Below are positions 1 through 8,212 of a stretch of 64,000 bases of DNA, piece after piece (the stretch's first letter is position 1; each line of letters starts with the position of its first letter). The position numbers and the translations under genes are program-made. The notes under the pieces were generated by a model, which was given only the letters and a program-made list of their open reading frames with translations, was not told the DNA's origin and did not search any database. Source of the stretch: Paraburkholderia sp. BL21I4N1. GTDB lineage: Bacteria; Pseudomonadota; Gammaproteobacteria; Burkholderiales; Burkholderiaceae. Location: assembly GCF_002973525.1 (NCBI RefSeq), contig NZ_PVEN01000001.1:558001-622000 (forward strand), in the 5' to 3' direction.

Positions 1-8
1 CCACGTTT

Positions 9-1067
9 GTGAATCAGGTTGATCCGCACGGCGCCAGCGTGCGCAGCTACCGGCGTCTTACGCAACGACGCGTGCTATCGCTGGTGGCGCTCGCCGCGTT
101 GATCGTCTGCGCGCTGCTGTTCGATCTGCGCTCCGGTCCGTCGGGTTTGCCGATTGCGTCGCTGTTGCGCACGGTGTTCGATCCGGCCTCCGCCGATCCG
201 GCGACGAGCGTGATCGTCTGGCAGATCCGCTTGCCGTATGCGGTGATGGCGTTGATCGTGGGCGCGTCGCTGGGCCTCTCGGGCGCGGAGATGCAGACCA
301 TCCTCAACAATCCGCTTGCGAGTCCGTACACGCTCGGCGTGTCGGCGGCGGCGGCCTTCGGCGCGTCGCTCGCGATCGTGCTCGACATCGCGATTCCGGG
401 CGTGTCCCAAACGTGGATCGTTTCCGCGAATGCCTTCGTGTTCGCGTTGTTGTCCGCGCTGGTACTCGACGGCGTCGCGCGTTGGCGCGGCATGAGCACG
501 GCAGGCGTGGTGCTGATGGGGATCGCGCTGGTGTTCGCGTTTCACGCGCTGGTGTCGCTGATGCAGTTCATCGCCTCGGCGGATGCGCTGCAGGGACTCG
601 TGTTCTGGACGCTGGGTTCGCTCGCTCGCGCCGACTGGACGAAGATCGCCGTGCTGAGCGTGGCGCTCGCGATCGCGTTGCCGATGTCGATGCGCAACGC
701 GTGGACGCTCACCGCGCTGCGCCTCGGCGAGGATCGCGCGGCGAGCTTTGGCATCGACGTGCGACGTTTGCGGCTGGGCACGCTGTTGCGCGTCTCGGTG
801 TTGTCGGCGCTCGCGGTGTCGTTCGTCGGCACCATCGGTTTTGTCGGGCTGATCGCGCCGCATATCGCGCGGACGCTGTTCGGCGAGGACCATCGTTTTT
901 ATCTGCCGGGCAGTGCGTTGCTCGGCGCGCTGATGTTGTCGCTGGCGTCGATTGCGTCGAAGCTGATCATTCCGGGCGTGCTGATTCCGGTCGGCATCGT
1001 CACGGCCTTGGTGGGCATTCCGCTGTTTCTCGGCATTGTCGTGCGGTCGCAGGGGCAACTCGCATGA
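9..1067 (+). CDS. FecCD-family iron-chelate ABC transporter permease
   Basis: Inner-membrane permease of an iron-siderophore or related ABC importer (BtuC/FecCD family). The 352-residue product has a short basic N-terminus (RSYRRLTQRR), then many hydrophobic segments from about residue 23 to the end, and the family motif GLIAPHIARTLFG near residue 280, the region that faces the ATPase. The GTG at position 9 gives a normal family length, but the gene touches the window edge and no ribosome site can be seen in the eight bases before it, so a start further upstream cannot be excluded. Its stop overlaps the start of the ATPase gene (ATGA), which indicates translational coupling. The periplasmic binding protein is not in view and may lie upstream. 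The substrate cannot be read from the sequence; iron chelate is inferred from family and from the TonB receptor nearby. Confidence 0.93.
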   Translation: MNQVDPHGASVRSYRRLTQRRVLSLVALAALIVCALLFDLRSGPSGLPIASLLRTVFDPASADPATSVIVWQIRLPYAVMALIVGASLGLSGAEMQTILNNPLASPYTLGVSAAAAFGASLAIVLDIAIPGVSQTWIVSANAFVFALLSALVLDGVARWRGMSTAGVVLMGIALVFAFHALVSLMQFIASADALQGLVFWTLGSLARADWTKIAVLSVALAIALPMSMRNAWTLTALRLGEDRAASFGIDVRRLRLGTLLRVSVLSALAVSFVGTIGFVGLIAPHIARTLFGEDHRFYLPGSALLGALMLSLASIASKLIIPGVLIPVGIVTALVGIPLFLGIVVRSQGQLA

Positions 1068-1882
1068 GCGGACTGCATATTCACGATCTGAGCGTCAATT
1101 ACGGACGTCGCCAGGTTCTCGTTTCGCTCGACGCCGGACCGCTGCCGCGCGGTCAGATCACCGCGCTGCTCGGTCCGAACGGCAGCGGCAAATCCACCTT
1201 GCTGCGCACGTTGGCGGGTCTCACGCACGCGAGCAGCGGGGCGTTGTCGCTGGATGGCGAGAAGCTCGCGCTGTCGGCTGCGAGCGCGCGCTCGCATAGC
1301 GTGGTCTATCTGCCGCAGGCGCTGCCCGCGGGCGTGCGGTTGCAGGTGCTCGAGTCGGTGCTGGTGGCGTGCCGTGCCACGCGCGGCGCGTCGTTGCAGG
1401 CGCGCGGTGCGCATCATGGGAACGATATTGCGCACGCGCATGCGGTGTTGCAGCGCCTCGGTATCGACCCGCTCGCTACTCGCTCGCTCGACGAATTGTC
1501 CGGCGGACAGCGTCAATTGGTGGGCATCGCGCAGGCGCTAGTTCGCGATCCACAAGTGCTGCTGCTCGACGAGCCGCTCTCCGCGCTCGATCTGAACCAT
1601 CAGTTTCACGTGATGCAGGTGCTGCGCGACGTGACGCGCGAGCGCGGCATCGTGACCGTCGTCGTGTTGCACGACATCAACGTCGCCATGCGGGCGTGCG
1701 ATCGCGCGATGTTGCTGCACGACGGCCGCATCGTCCAGTTCGGGCCGCCGCCTGCCGTCGTCACGGCGACGAGTCTGGCTCACGTTTTCGGTGTCGTCGC
1801 GCGAATCGAACCGTGCTCGCGCGGACACCATCAAGTGCTGATCGACGGTCTCGCCGATCGCACGGGCATCGCCAGCCGTTAA
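1064..1882 (+). CDS. Iron-chelate ABC transporter ATP-binding protein (FecE-like)
   Basis: Cytoplasmic ATPase that drives the FecCD-type permease encoded just before it. The 272-residue protein shows Walker A GPNGSGKST near residue 38, the ABC signature LSGGQRQLVG, Walker B VLLLDEPLSALD and the switch His in VVVLHDINVA, all in the order and spacing of siderophore-importer ATPases. The ATG lies inside the permease stop codon (ATGA overlap), so this start is well supported by coupling. It ends 127 bp before a porin gene, which is probably a separate transcription unit. Family assignment is secure; substrate is not. Confidence 0.94.
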   Translation: MSGLHIHDLSVNYGRRQVLVSLDAGPLPRGQITALLGPNGSGKSTLLRTLAGLTHASSGALSLDGEKLALSAASARSHSVVYLPQALPAGVRLQVLESVLVACRATRGASLQARGAHHGNDIAHAHAVLQRLGIDPLATRSLDELSGGQRQLVGIAQALVRDPQVLLLDEPLSALDLNHQFHVMQVLRDVTRERGIVTVVVLHDINVAMRACDRAMLLHDGRIVQFGPPPAVVTATSLAHVFGVVARIEPCSRGHHQVLIDGLADRTGIASR

Positions 1883-2009
1883 TCGCACGGCCCAGCCAGC
1901 CCACTACACAAGCCGTTTGCCGTAGATCGAACGACGCCTTCGTCGAAGGCGCCGCGTCGTTGGACGCGCTTGCGGTTGCAGACATCTTTCGACTGACCAG
2001 GGGAAAACA

Positions 2010-3161
2010 ATGAAGAAGGTTCTGATGATTGCCGCGTGCGCGGCGGGGTATGGCGCGGTTCACGCACCGATGGCGCACGCGCAGTCGAGCGTGTCGCTGT
2101 ACGGCATTATCGATGCGGGCTTGTCTTACACGAACAACCAGAACGGCCACGGCAACGTGCAGGCGGGCAGCGGCAACGTGACGGGCAGCCATTGGGGCTT
2201 TCGCGGCCGCGAAGATCTGGGCGGCGGCACCGCGGCGATTTTCCAGCTCGAAAGCGGCTTCAGCGTGATGAACGGCACGCTGCGCCAGGGCGGCCGCATG
2301 TTCGGCTATCAGGCGTACACCGGGCTGACGAACAACAGCCTCGGCACGATCACGCTCGGGCGGCAGTACGATTCGGTGGTGGACTATCTGGCGCCGCTTA
2401 GTTTCACCGGACATCATCCCGGCGGCAATAATCTGTCCGCGCATCCGTATGACAACGACAATCTGAACAATTCGTTTCGCGCGAACAACTCGCTGAAGTT
2501 CGCGAGTAACGACTATGCCGGCCTGCGCTTTGGCGCGTTGTACGGCTTCTCGAACGAAGCCGCGGGTTTCGACGACAACCGTTTGTATAGCTTCGGCGCG
2601 TCGTATAACGCGGGTCCGTTGAGTCTCGGCGCCGGTTATCTGCAGGCGAACAACGGCGGCAGCAGCAACACGAACGGCGCGTTGACGCTGACCGATCGTA
2701 CCTTTATCGCGGCGCGCCAGCGCACCTACGGCGCGGGCGCGAACTACGCGCTCGGCGCGGCGACCTTCGGCTTTGTGTGGACCCGCACGCAACTCGGCGG
2801 ACTCGCTACGATCAACGGCGCGAACAGTCTCGGCCTCGTGCAGAACGGTCAGGGTGCGAGCTTCAGCAACTACGAAGCGAACGCGATCTATGCATTGACG
2901 GCGGCGTTGAGTCTCAACGGCGAGTACACGTACACGTCCGGCGCGTTGTCGAATGCGCACGGCGAGCATCATCCGAAGTGGCATGAAGTGTCGCTGCAGG
3001 CGGACTATGCGCTGTCCAAGCGGACCGATGTGTATCTGCAAGGCAGCTATGAACACATCAGCGCCGACGGCTCGGGCCTAACCGCCGATGTCAGCGGCCA
3101 GACCGCTTCGTCGACCAACCAGCAGGTCGTCGTGGCGGCGGGTATGCGGCACCGTTTCTAA
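2010..3161 (+). CDS. Gram-negative general porin (OmpC/Burkholderia type)
   Basis: Trimeric outer-membrane beta-barrel porin. The 383-residue precursor starts with a signal peptide (MKKVLMIAACAAGYGAV, cleaved after AHAQ) followed by the strand SVSLYGIIDAGLSY, typical of Burkholderiales porins, and it ends in the aromatic-terminal strand VVAAGMRHRF whose final Phe is the BAM recognition residue. The mature part is rich in alternating Gly/Asn/Tyr strands and contains the external-loop region around QNGHGNVQAGSGN. A purine-rich ribosome site (AGGGGAAA) lies about 5 bases before the ATG. Although it sits among iron-uptake genes, there is no Fur-like box in the 127 bp before it, so I do not assign it to iron transport. 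Pore selectivity cannot be told from sequence. Confidence 0.93.
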   Translation: MKKVLMIAACAAGYGAVHAPMAHAQSSVSLYGIIDAGLSYTNNQNGHGNVQAGSGNVTGSHWGFRGREDLGGGTAAIFQLESGFSVMNGTLRQGGRMFGYQAYTGLTNNSLGTITLGRQYDSVVDYLAPLSFTGHHPGGNNLSAHPYDNDNLNNSFRANNSLKFASNDYAGLRFGALYGFSNEAAGFDDNRLYSFGASYNAGPLSLGAGYLQANNGGSSNTNGALTLTDRTFIAARQRTYGAGANYALGAATFGFVWTRTQLGGLATINGANSLGLVQNGQGASFSNYEANAIYALTAALSLNGEYTYTSGALSNAHGEHHPKWHEVSLQADYALSKRTDVYLQGSYEHISADGSGLTADVSGQTASSTNQQVVVAAGMRHRF

Positions 3162-3168
3162 AGTATTG

Positions 3169-3200
3169 AGCGTGGCGCGTTCAATGAACGCCGCCACGCT
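3169..3200 (+). terminator. Hairpin after the porin gene
   Basis: Eight bases after the porin stop there is a long hairpin: arms AGCGTGGCG and CGCCACGCT enclose a second inverted repeat GTTC/GAAC. No T-tract follows on the plus strand, so it may be a weak or Rho-assisted terminator or an mRNA-stabilising 3' structure. Confidence 0.5.
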
Positions 3201-3229
3201 TCGAGACGAAAAAACGACCGCGCGTGTAT

Positions 3230-3248
3230 GATAATAATTCTCATTAGC
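3230..3248. promoter_or_regulatory. Candidate Fur box upstream of the PepSY gene cluster
   Basis: The 19-mer GATAATAATTCTCATTAGC matches the classical Fur consensus (GATAATGATAATCATTATC) at 15 of 19 positions by eye. It lies 34 bp before the first small membrane-protein gene at 3282, in the right place to repress that unit under iron sufficiency. Consistent with siderophore genes on both sides. Confidence 0.75.
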
Positions 3249-3281
3249 AAGCTCTGACCTCGGACGCCGTTTCGTCGAACC

Positions 3282-3560
3282 ATGGGTAACCTTTTCATCG
3301 TCGCGCTGGCCTGTGCCGGCGCGTTGTTTTTTTATTGCAGCATGCCGGGGCAGCGCTGGTTGCGCGCGCCATTGCCGGCACGTTTGGCACGCTGCGCGGC
3401 GGCGGTTTGCGTCGCGTTTTCGATTGGTTTGGCGACTAGCGCCATGGAACCGGCCACGTCGCTGTCGGTAGTCGTCACGACGCTAATGGCGAGTTTGACC
3501 GTGTATCCGTTTGTCGGCGCGCTGATCGAACGGACGCGCCTCAGGCGTACCGCACGATGA
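3282..3560 (+). CDS. Small membrane protein of the siderophore-uptake/PepSY cluster (DUF3325-like)
   Basis: A 92-residue protein with two to three predicted membrane segments (about residues 2-18, 36-55 and 60-84) separated by the basic stretch RWLRAPLPARLAR. Two small membrane proteins of the DUF3325 and DUF3649 kinds commonly stand before PepSY-domain proteins next to TonB-dependent receptors in Burkholderia and Pseudomonas; size, topology and position fit, but I assign the exact DUF only tentatively. The ATG at 3282 has no clear ribosome site. Its end overlaps the next gene by 4 bp (ATGA), so the three genes to 5587 probably form one Fur-regulated operon behind the box at 3230. Function unknown; a role in reductive iron release or receptor assistance is only inferred. 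Confidence 0.75.
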   Translation: MGNLFIVALACAGALFFYCSMPGQRWLRAPLPARLARCAAAVCVAFSIGLATSAMEPATSLSVVVTTLMASLTVYPFVGALIERTRLRRTAR

Positions 3561-3871
3561 CGCGCGCTGCGACTCACCGGCGTGCTGCCGGTTCGATCGA
3601 GCATGGGCTGGTGCTGAAATTCGTGATCGGCATGCTCGGCGGTTTCGGTCTCGCGATCGCGGCGAGCGTGTTGCTCGCACGTTTATCGCCGGGCGGTCTC
3701 ACCGCAGCCAGCAAATTCCATGTCGCGATGTGGCTCGTGCCGCCGGTCTGGATAGCGGTTGCGTCCGCAACGTTTCTGTTTCGTGGCGTCGTCCGCGCGG
3801 TCGCCTGGCTCGCGGTGGCGAACGTAACCGCGTTCGCGCTGGTTCTGCTCTGCCAGCGCGGGCCGGTCTGA
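3557..3871 (+). CDS. Small membrane protein of the siderophore-uptake/PepSY cluster (DUF3649-like)
   Basis: A 104-residue protein with a basic N-terminal tail (TRAATHRRAAGS) and three hydrophobic segments (about residues 20-41, 50-70 and 74-97). The motif GMLGGFGLAIAASVLLARL resembles the first helix of DUF3649 proteins, which occur beside PepSY and TonB-receptor genes; the assignment is tentative. It starts within the stop of the preceding gene (ATGA overlap) and ends 57 bp before the PepSY gene. Likely co-transcribed with both and iron-regulated through the Fur-like box at 3230. Confidence 0.75.
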   Translation: MTRAATHRRAAGSIEHGLVLKFVIGMLGGFGLAIAASVLLARLSPGGLTAASKFHVAMWLVPPVWIAVASATFLFRGVVRAVAWLAVANVTAFALVLLCQRGPV

Positions 3872-3928
3872 GCGCTTCGGCCGTTTATTCCATGAGCGGC
3901 GCGCCGCTCGCTTCATCTTTCGTTCAGC

Positions 3929-5587
3929 ATGCGTAGCGATATTCTTCGCGTCTATAAGACCGTTCATACGTGGACCGGCATCGTCGCCGGTCTGCTGCTT
4001 TTCATCGCGTTCTACGCGGGCGCGATCACCATGTTCAAGGATTCGCTGAGCGACTGGACTACGCCGCCCGCGGTCGTCGCCACGCCGACGGTGCCGCTCG
4101 ACCGTGCGGATGCCCTGATCGACCGCACGCTCAGCGCTTATCCGGCGGCGCGCAAGCTGTTCACGCTGACGCTCGTCGATGCGGACCGGGTGCGGCTTTC
4201 CTGGCAAGCCGCACCGGGGCAGCGCTGGCAGGCATGGCTCGACGGGCAGGGCGGCTTGCACGCGGCGTCGAGCCGGCCTTCCGACGCGGCGCGGCTCATC
4301 GACGCGCTGCATATGACGGGCGGTGTGCCGGGTGGCTACAACGTCGGCGTGAGCGTGATGGGCGTGGTGTCGCTGCTGTACGGACTCGCGCTGGTGTCCG
4401 GGGTGATCGTGCTGCTGCCGACGCTGTTGAAGGATCTGTTCGCGTTGCGCATTGGCAAGAACCTGAAGCGGATGTGGCTGGACGCGCACAACGTGGTCGG
4501 TATTCTGAGCCTGCCGTTTCATCTGGTGATGGCTTTGTCGGCGGTCGCGTTCGGTCTGGGCGACTATATCTTCGACGTGCAGGACAAGCTGATGTACGAA
4601 GGCTCGCTCAAGCCGATGATGACCGCGCAAAACCCGTTCTTCGCGAAGGGGCCGGCTGGGTCGCAGGGGGCGTCCGTGCCCGCGATGCTGCCGCCTGCCC
4701 AGTTGCTCGCGAAAGTCCATGAACGCGCCCCGCATTTCGTGCCGACGGCGTTGCGTTACCGCAGCGCGGGAGCAGCCGGCGCGACGGTATTTGTGGCGGG
4801 CGACGATGCCGGCTATCTGGCGCGCTACGGCGGCTTCGCGTTGATGGACCCGTTCAGCGGCGCGTTTCTGAACGCACAGTTTCTGCCGGGCGAAGGCAAC
4901 GGCAACCATTGGTCGGCCTCGACGAGCGCGTTCTATGCGCTGCATTTCGGCAGCTACGGCGGTGCGCCGGTGCGCTGGGGGTATTTCGTGCTCGGGCTCG
5001 CAGGCGCGTTCCTGTTCTACTCGGGCAACCTGCTGTGGATCGAAAGCCGCCGCAAGGCGATGCGGCGCGACGGCGTGCCGGTCACGCAACGTCGCGCGAC
5101 CTTTGTGATGGCGTCGTTGACGGTCGGTGTGACGCTCGGCTGCATCTGCGGTATCTCGGCGACGCTCGCGGCCGGCAAGCTGCTCGCCGGCCATGCGAAC
5201 AATCTGTCGGGGTGGCATATCGGCATCTACTACACGGCGTTTGTCGCGGCGATCGTCTGGGCGATGTTGCGCGGCGCCGCGCGCGGGTCGGTGGAATTGC
5301 TGGCGTTGGCGACGTTGTGCACGGCGGCGATTCCGATGGCGAGTCTGACCGGTTGGCTCGTGCCGTCGAGCGGCTTGTGGTTCTCCACGGACGCCGGCCC
5401 GCTCGGCGTCGATCTCGGCGCGGCGCTCGGCGCGCTGTGTTTTGCGTGGATGTGGCGCAAGACGCGTGTGCGTGTCGGGTCGGCGCGGGTGGATAGCGTA
5501 TGGTCGCTGCCCTCGGGGCGCGCTGCCATGGCGAGTGACGCGGATGACACAGTTGCACCGGTCGACGCAGAGCAACACGGACGCTAA
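3929..5587 (+). CDS. PepSY-associated transmembrane protein (putative siderophore-linked reductase)
   Basis: A 552-residue inner-membrane protein of the PepSY-TM family often found next to siderophore receptors. The N-terminus carries YKTVHTWTGIVAGLLLFIAF, a His-containing first membrane helix (residues ~10-30), followed by a large periplasmic region, a second helix pair near 150-180 and 195-220 (HNVVGILSLPFHLVMAL), a further one near 345-365 and three or more helices at the C-terminus. The paired His residues in the helices are reminiscent of haem- or metal-binding membrane reductases, and some relatives are proposed to reduce ferric siderophores; this is family-level inference. It is the last gene of the Fur-box operon and converges on the TonB receptor gene. 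Confidence 0.88.
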   Translation: MRSDILRVYKTVHTWTGIVAGLLLFIAFYAGAITMFKDSLSDWTTPPAVVATPTVPLDRADALIDRTLSAYPAARKLFTLTLVDADRVRLSWQAAPGQRWQAWLDGQGGLHAASSRPSDAARLIDALHMTGGVPGGYNVGVSVMGVVSLLYGLALVSGVIVLLPTLLKDLFALRIGKNLKRMWLDAHNVVGILSLPFHLVMALSAVAFGLGDYIFDVQDKLMYEGSLKPMMTAQNPFFAKGPAGSQGASVPAMLPPAQLLAKVHERAPHFVPTALRYRSAGAAGATVFVAGDDAGYLARYGGFALMDPFSGAFLNAQFLPGEGNGNHWSASTSAFYALHFGSYGGAPVRWGYFVLGLAGAFLFYSGNLLWIESRRKAMRRDGVPVTQRRATFVMASLTVGVTLGCICGISATLAAGKLLAGHANNLSGWHIGIYYTAFVAAIVWAMLRGAARGSVELLALATLCTAAIPMASLTGWLVPSSGLWFSTDAGPLGVDLGAALGALCFAWMWRKTRVRVGSARVDSVWSLPSGRAAMASDADDTVAPVDAEQHGR

Positions 5588-5603
5588 CCACCCTCCGCCA
5601 CAT

Positions 5604-5646
5604 AAAAAAATCGCCGCCGAGCCATCAGCCCGGCGGCGATTTTTTT
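5604..5646. terminator. Bidirectional intrinsic terminator
   Basis: Arms ATCGCCGCCGAGC and GCCCGGCGGCGAT (one mismatch) with a 5-base loop are flanked by A7 on the left and T7 on the right, so the structure can terminate both the PepSY gene on the plus strand and the receptor gene on the minus strand. It lies between their convergent ends. Confidence 0.93.
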
Positions 5647-5690
5647 CGCTTACCGCAATCGCGTGAACCGCGATTCGCGTTCGGCAACGC

Positions 5691-7931
5691 CTAGAAGTCG
5701 GTCGTCATCGACAGCAGGAACGTGCGCGGCGCGCCCTGCGTCAGATAACCGCCCGTCGTCGACGACCAGTACGATTTGTTCGCCACGTTCAGCACGCTGG
5801 CGCGGAACGTGGTCGGCTTGCCGAACACCACGGCGGCGTAGCGCGCGCCGAGATCGAACGTGTCCCACGTCGGAATCGACAGCGTATTCGTCGTGTTCAG
5901 ATATTGCGGACCGGTATGCGTCCAGCGCGCGGTCAGCGTCAAGCCTTTGACCACCGGCACGTCGTATTCCGCGCCCAGGTTGAACATGAAGCTCGGCACA
6001 CCGATCGGCCGCTTGCCGTCGGTCGCGCCGCCGGCCGTGTCGAGTTGCTGCGCGTCGATATAGGTCGCGCCGGCGATCACGCGCACACCTTTATACGGCT
6101 CGCCGAACACCGACGCTTCAATGCCGCGATGCCGCTCGGTGCCGTCCGCGACGAAGAAGCCCGCGCCGTTCGTGAAGGTCGACGGCTTTTCGATCTGGAA
6201 CGCGGCCAGCGACGCGCCGTAGTTGCCGTTGTCGTATTTCGTGCCGACTTCGTACTGCTTCGAGCGTTCGGGCGGCAGCAGCGCGCCGAAGTTCAACGCG
6301 GTGGTCGGCGCCTGCGAGCCGACCGTCAATGCCTCGCTGCGGTTCGCGAAGAACGACAGGTTCTGCGTCGCCTTGACGACGAGCCCGAACAGCGGTGTCG
6401 TGATTGAATCGTTGTAGGCCTCGGTCTGCTTGCCGGTGTAGTCGAACGCGTTCGAGTGCAGCGCCTGATGACGCGCGCCGATCGTGAACAGGACGCGATC
6501 GTTCAGGAAGCCCAGCGTGTCCGACACGGCGACGCTGCGCATCAACGACAGCGCGGTGGTTTGCGGATCGGCCAGATTGCCGCCCGAACCGATCGTGACC
6601 GGCGACGGCAGTTGCGGCGTGTTGTACAGGTCGGTGTTGAACGAACCGCTGAACGTGAAGGCCGACTGCGAGTCGACGCGCACGATCGACGCGCCCGCCG
6701 TGACGAAGTGCGAAACCGGGCCGGTGTTGAAGCGTCCGCGCACGCCGGCTTCCGCGGACGTGGCGTCTTCCTGATGCGGCACGCCGAGGCGGAACGACGT
6801 CGTACCGGTGTTGCCGACGGTCGGCGACGCATAGTCGCCGTGCTCGTCGGTATGGCGCGCGCCGCCTGCCACATAGGCGGTCCAGCCCGGCAGGAAATCG
6901 TATTCGGCACGCAGGATTCCGACCGTGTCCTCGAGCGAACTGCTGCTCCAGGTTTGCGCATAGTTGTACGTCGCCGACGGCGGCGCCGGCACGAAATTGC
7001 CGCTGACGTTGACCGTCGGACGGCCGTCGTTGACGCGCTGGCGCTGATACAGGAAGTCGCCGTACAAGCGCACCTTATCGCCGCGCCAGTCGAGCGACAC
7101 CGCCGTGGTGTTGTCGCGCCGGTGTTCGCCGTCGATCGAGGTTTCGCCGTCGCGGTTCGCCTGGTTCACGCGAATCCCGAACTGGTCCTGGCTGCCGAAG
7201 CGGCGGCCCACGTCGACGTGCGCGCCGAATTCACCCGAGCCGCTGGTTTCGAGCGTGACCTGGGTCAGCGGTTTGTCGTCGGCGCGTTTCAGTTGCAGGT
7301 TCAAACCGCCGCCGACCGCCGAGCCGTTCGGCGAGGCGCCGCCCAGAAACGCGTTCGCGCCTTTGAACAGATCGACGCGTTCGAGTGCGTCGGTCGCTAC
7401 CAGTTGACGCGGCGTGATGCCGTAGAGGCCGTTGAGCGACACGTCGTCGCCCTGCAACGTGAAACCACGAATGATGTAGACCTGCGAGAAGTTGCCGAAG
7501 CCGTTGGCGACGCGCACGGCGGGGTCGTTGGCGAGCACGTCGCCGACGGTACGGGCCTGCTGGTCCTGGATCAGCTTCGACGTGTAGGTCGTCATGCTGA
7601 ACGGCATGTCGAGGTTCTTCTGCTGGCCGAGCACGCCGAAGTCGGCGCCACGTGCCACCTGGCCGCCGCCGAAGGTCGGCGCGAGATCGCCAGGCAGCGT
7701 GTCTTTGGCCGCCTGCACCTTGACGGCGGGCAGGGTGCTGCCGGGCGCGGCGTCCTTGCCGGCCGCCTGAGGCGCTTGAGGAGATTGGGGCGCTTGCGTC
7801 GACTCGGCCGATTGAGCCGAAGCGACAGCCGGCACGCTGAACGCGACGGCGATGGCGGTAAGAATGGCGGCGCGGTGAAGCGCGTTTTTAGCAGGGGCGA
7901 CCTGCGGCGTGTGCAAACGTGAAACAGACAT
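5691..7931 (-). CDS. TonB-dependent siderophore receptor
   Basis: Outer-membrane ligand-gated transporter for a ferric siderophore. I place the start at 7931 because the protein then opens with a standard signal peptide (MSVSRLHTPQ... ending VPAVASAQS) and has 746 residues; an in-frame ATG 36 codons upstream gives a signal-less extension. A TonB-box-like stretch (TLPAVKVQA) is followed by the plug domain with the motifs RTVGDVLANDPAVRV, YIIRGF and ERVDLFKGANAFLGG, then the beta-barrel, ending in the aromatic strand FLLSMTTDF. No extra N-terminal signalling (STN) domain is present, so it should not act through a FecIR-type sigma system. Two Fur-like repeats lie upstream at 8084-8116. Ligand unknown; hydroxamate-type receptors have similar plugs. 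Confidence 0.94.
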   Translation of the reverse strand: MSVSRLHTPQVAPAKNALHRAAILTAIAVAFSVPAVASAQSAESTQAPQSPQAPQAAGKDAAPGSTLPAVKVQAAKDTLPGDLAPTFGGGQVARGADFGVLGQQKNLDMPFSMTTYTSKLIQDQQARTVGDVLANDPAVRVANGFGNFSQVYIIRGFTLQGDDVSLNGLYGITPRQLVATDALERVDLFKGANAFLGGASPNGSAVGGGLNLQLKRADDKPLTQVTLETSGSGEFGAHVDVGRRFGSQDQFGIRVNQANRDGETSIDGEHRRDNTTAVSLDWRGDKVRLYGDFLYQRQRVNDGRPTVNVSGNFVPAPPSATYNYAQTWSSSSLEDTVGILRAEYDFLPGWTAYVAGGARHTDEHGDYASPTVGNTGTTSFRLGVPHQEDATSAEAGVRGRFNTGPVSHFVTAGASIVRVDSQSAFTFSGSFNTDLYNTPQLPSPVTIGSGGNLADPQTTALSLMRSVAVSDTLGFLNDRVLFTIGARHQALHSNAFDYTGKQTEAYNDSITTPLFGLVVKATQNLSFFANRSEALTVGSQAPTTALNFGALLPPERSKQYEVGTKYDNGNYGASLAAFQIEKPSTFTNGAGFFVADGTERHRGIEASVFGEPYKGVRVIAGATYIDAQQLDTAGGATDGKRPIGVPSFMFNLGAEYDVPVVKGLTLTARWTHTGPQYLNTTNTLSIPTWDTFDLGARYAAVVFGKPTTFRASVLNVANKSYWSSTTGGYLTQGAPRTFLLSMTTDF

Positions 7932-8083
7932 GGATGAAGGATTGGCGTGGTCGTCGATCTTCCGTCCCGGGGCGCGCTTGGAATCCGGGCGGCATGTTTT
8001 TGGCGTTCCGGGACGAAATTCAGATGCCTTGTCGAGCATCTGTCCATGCGCGGAACTTTTGTTCCGGCGGATTATAGATCAAA

Positions 8084-8116
8084 TGCGAATCATTTTCATT
8101 TGAAAGTAATCATTTT
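8084..8116. promoter_or_regulatory. Candidate double Fur-binding region of the siderophore receptor gene
   Basis: TGCGAATCATTTTCA at 8084-8098 fits the 7-1-7 Fur model (tgataatNattatca) at 12 of 14 scored positions, and the core AATCATTTT recurs as a direct repeat at 8088 and 8108, exactly 20 bp apart, about two helical turns. The region is about 150 bp upstream of the chosen receptor start at 7931. Confidence 0.72.
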
Positions 8117-8147
8117 GCATAAATCGGCGTGCCCTCGTCGCGCCATT

Positions 8148-8210
8148 GCCAGCCGCCAGCCGCCACCTGCCACCCGCCACCCGCCACCTGCCACCCGCCA
8201 CCCGCCACCC
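8148..8210. repeat. Nine-unit 7-bp tandem repeat (GCCACCY/GCCAGCC)
   Basis: Nine consecutive heptamers run between the receptor promoter and the stop of the aldolase gene: two GCCAGCC followed by seven GCCACCC or GCCACCT units in the order T, C, C, T, C, C, C. The array is non-coding and starts about 30 bp beyond the Fur-like repeats. Such simple arrays tend to vary in copy number. Confidence 0.85.
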
Positions 8211-8212
8211 GC

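Noticed and set aside
3683..5578. 631-codon minus-strand open frame opposite the PepSY gene
   Set aside because: Extremely Arg/His/Gln-rich, no membrane or fold pattern; the plus strand has a clear membrane protein.
8148..8210. CRISPR array
   Set aside because: The units are 7 bp, contiguous and without spacers; no cas gene is near.
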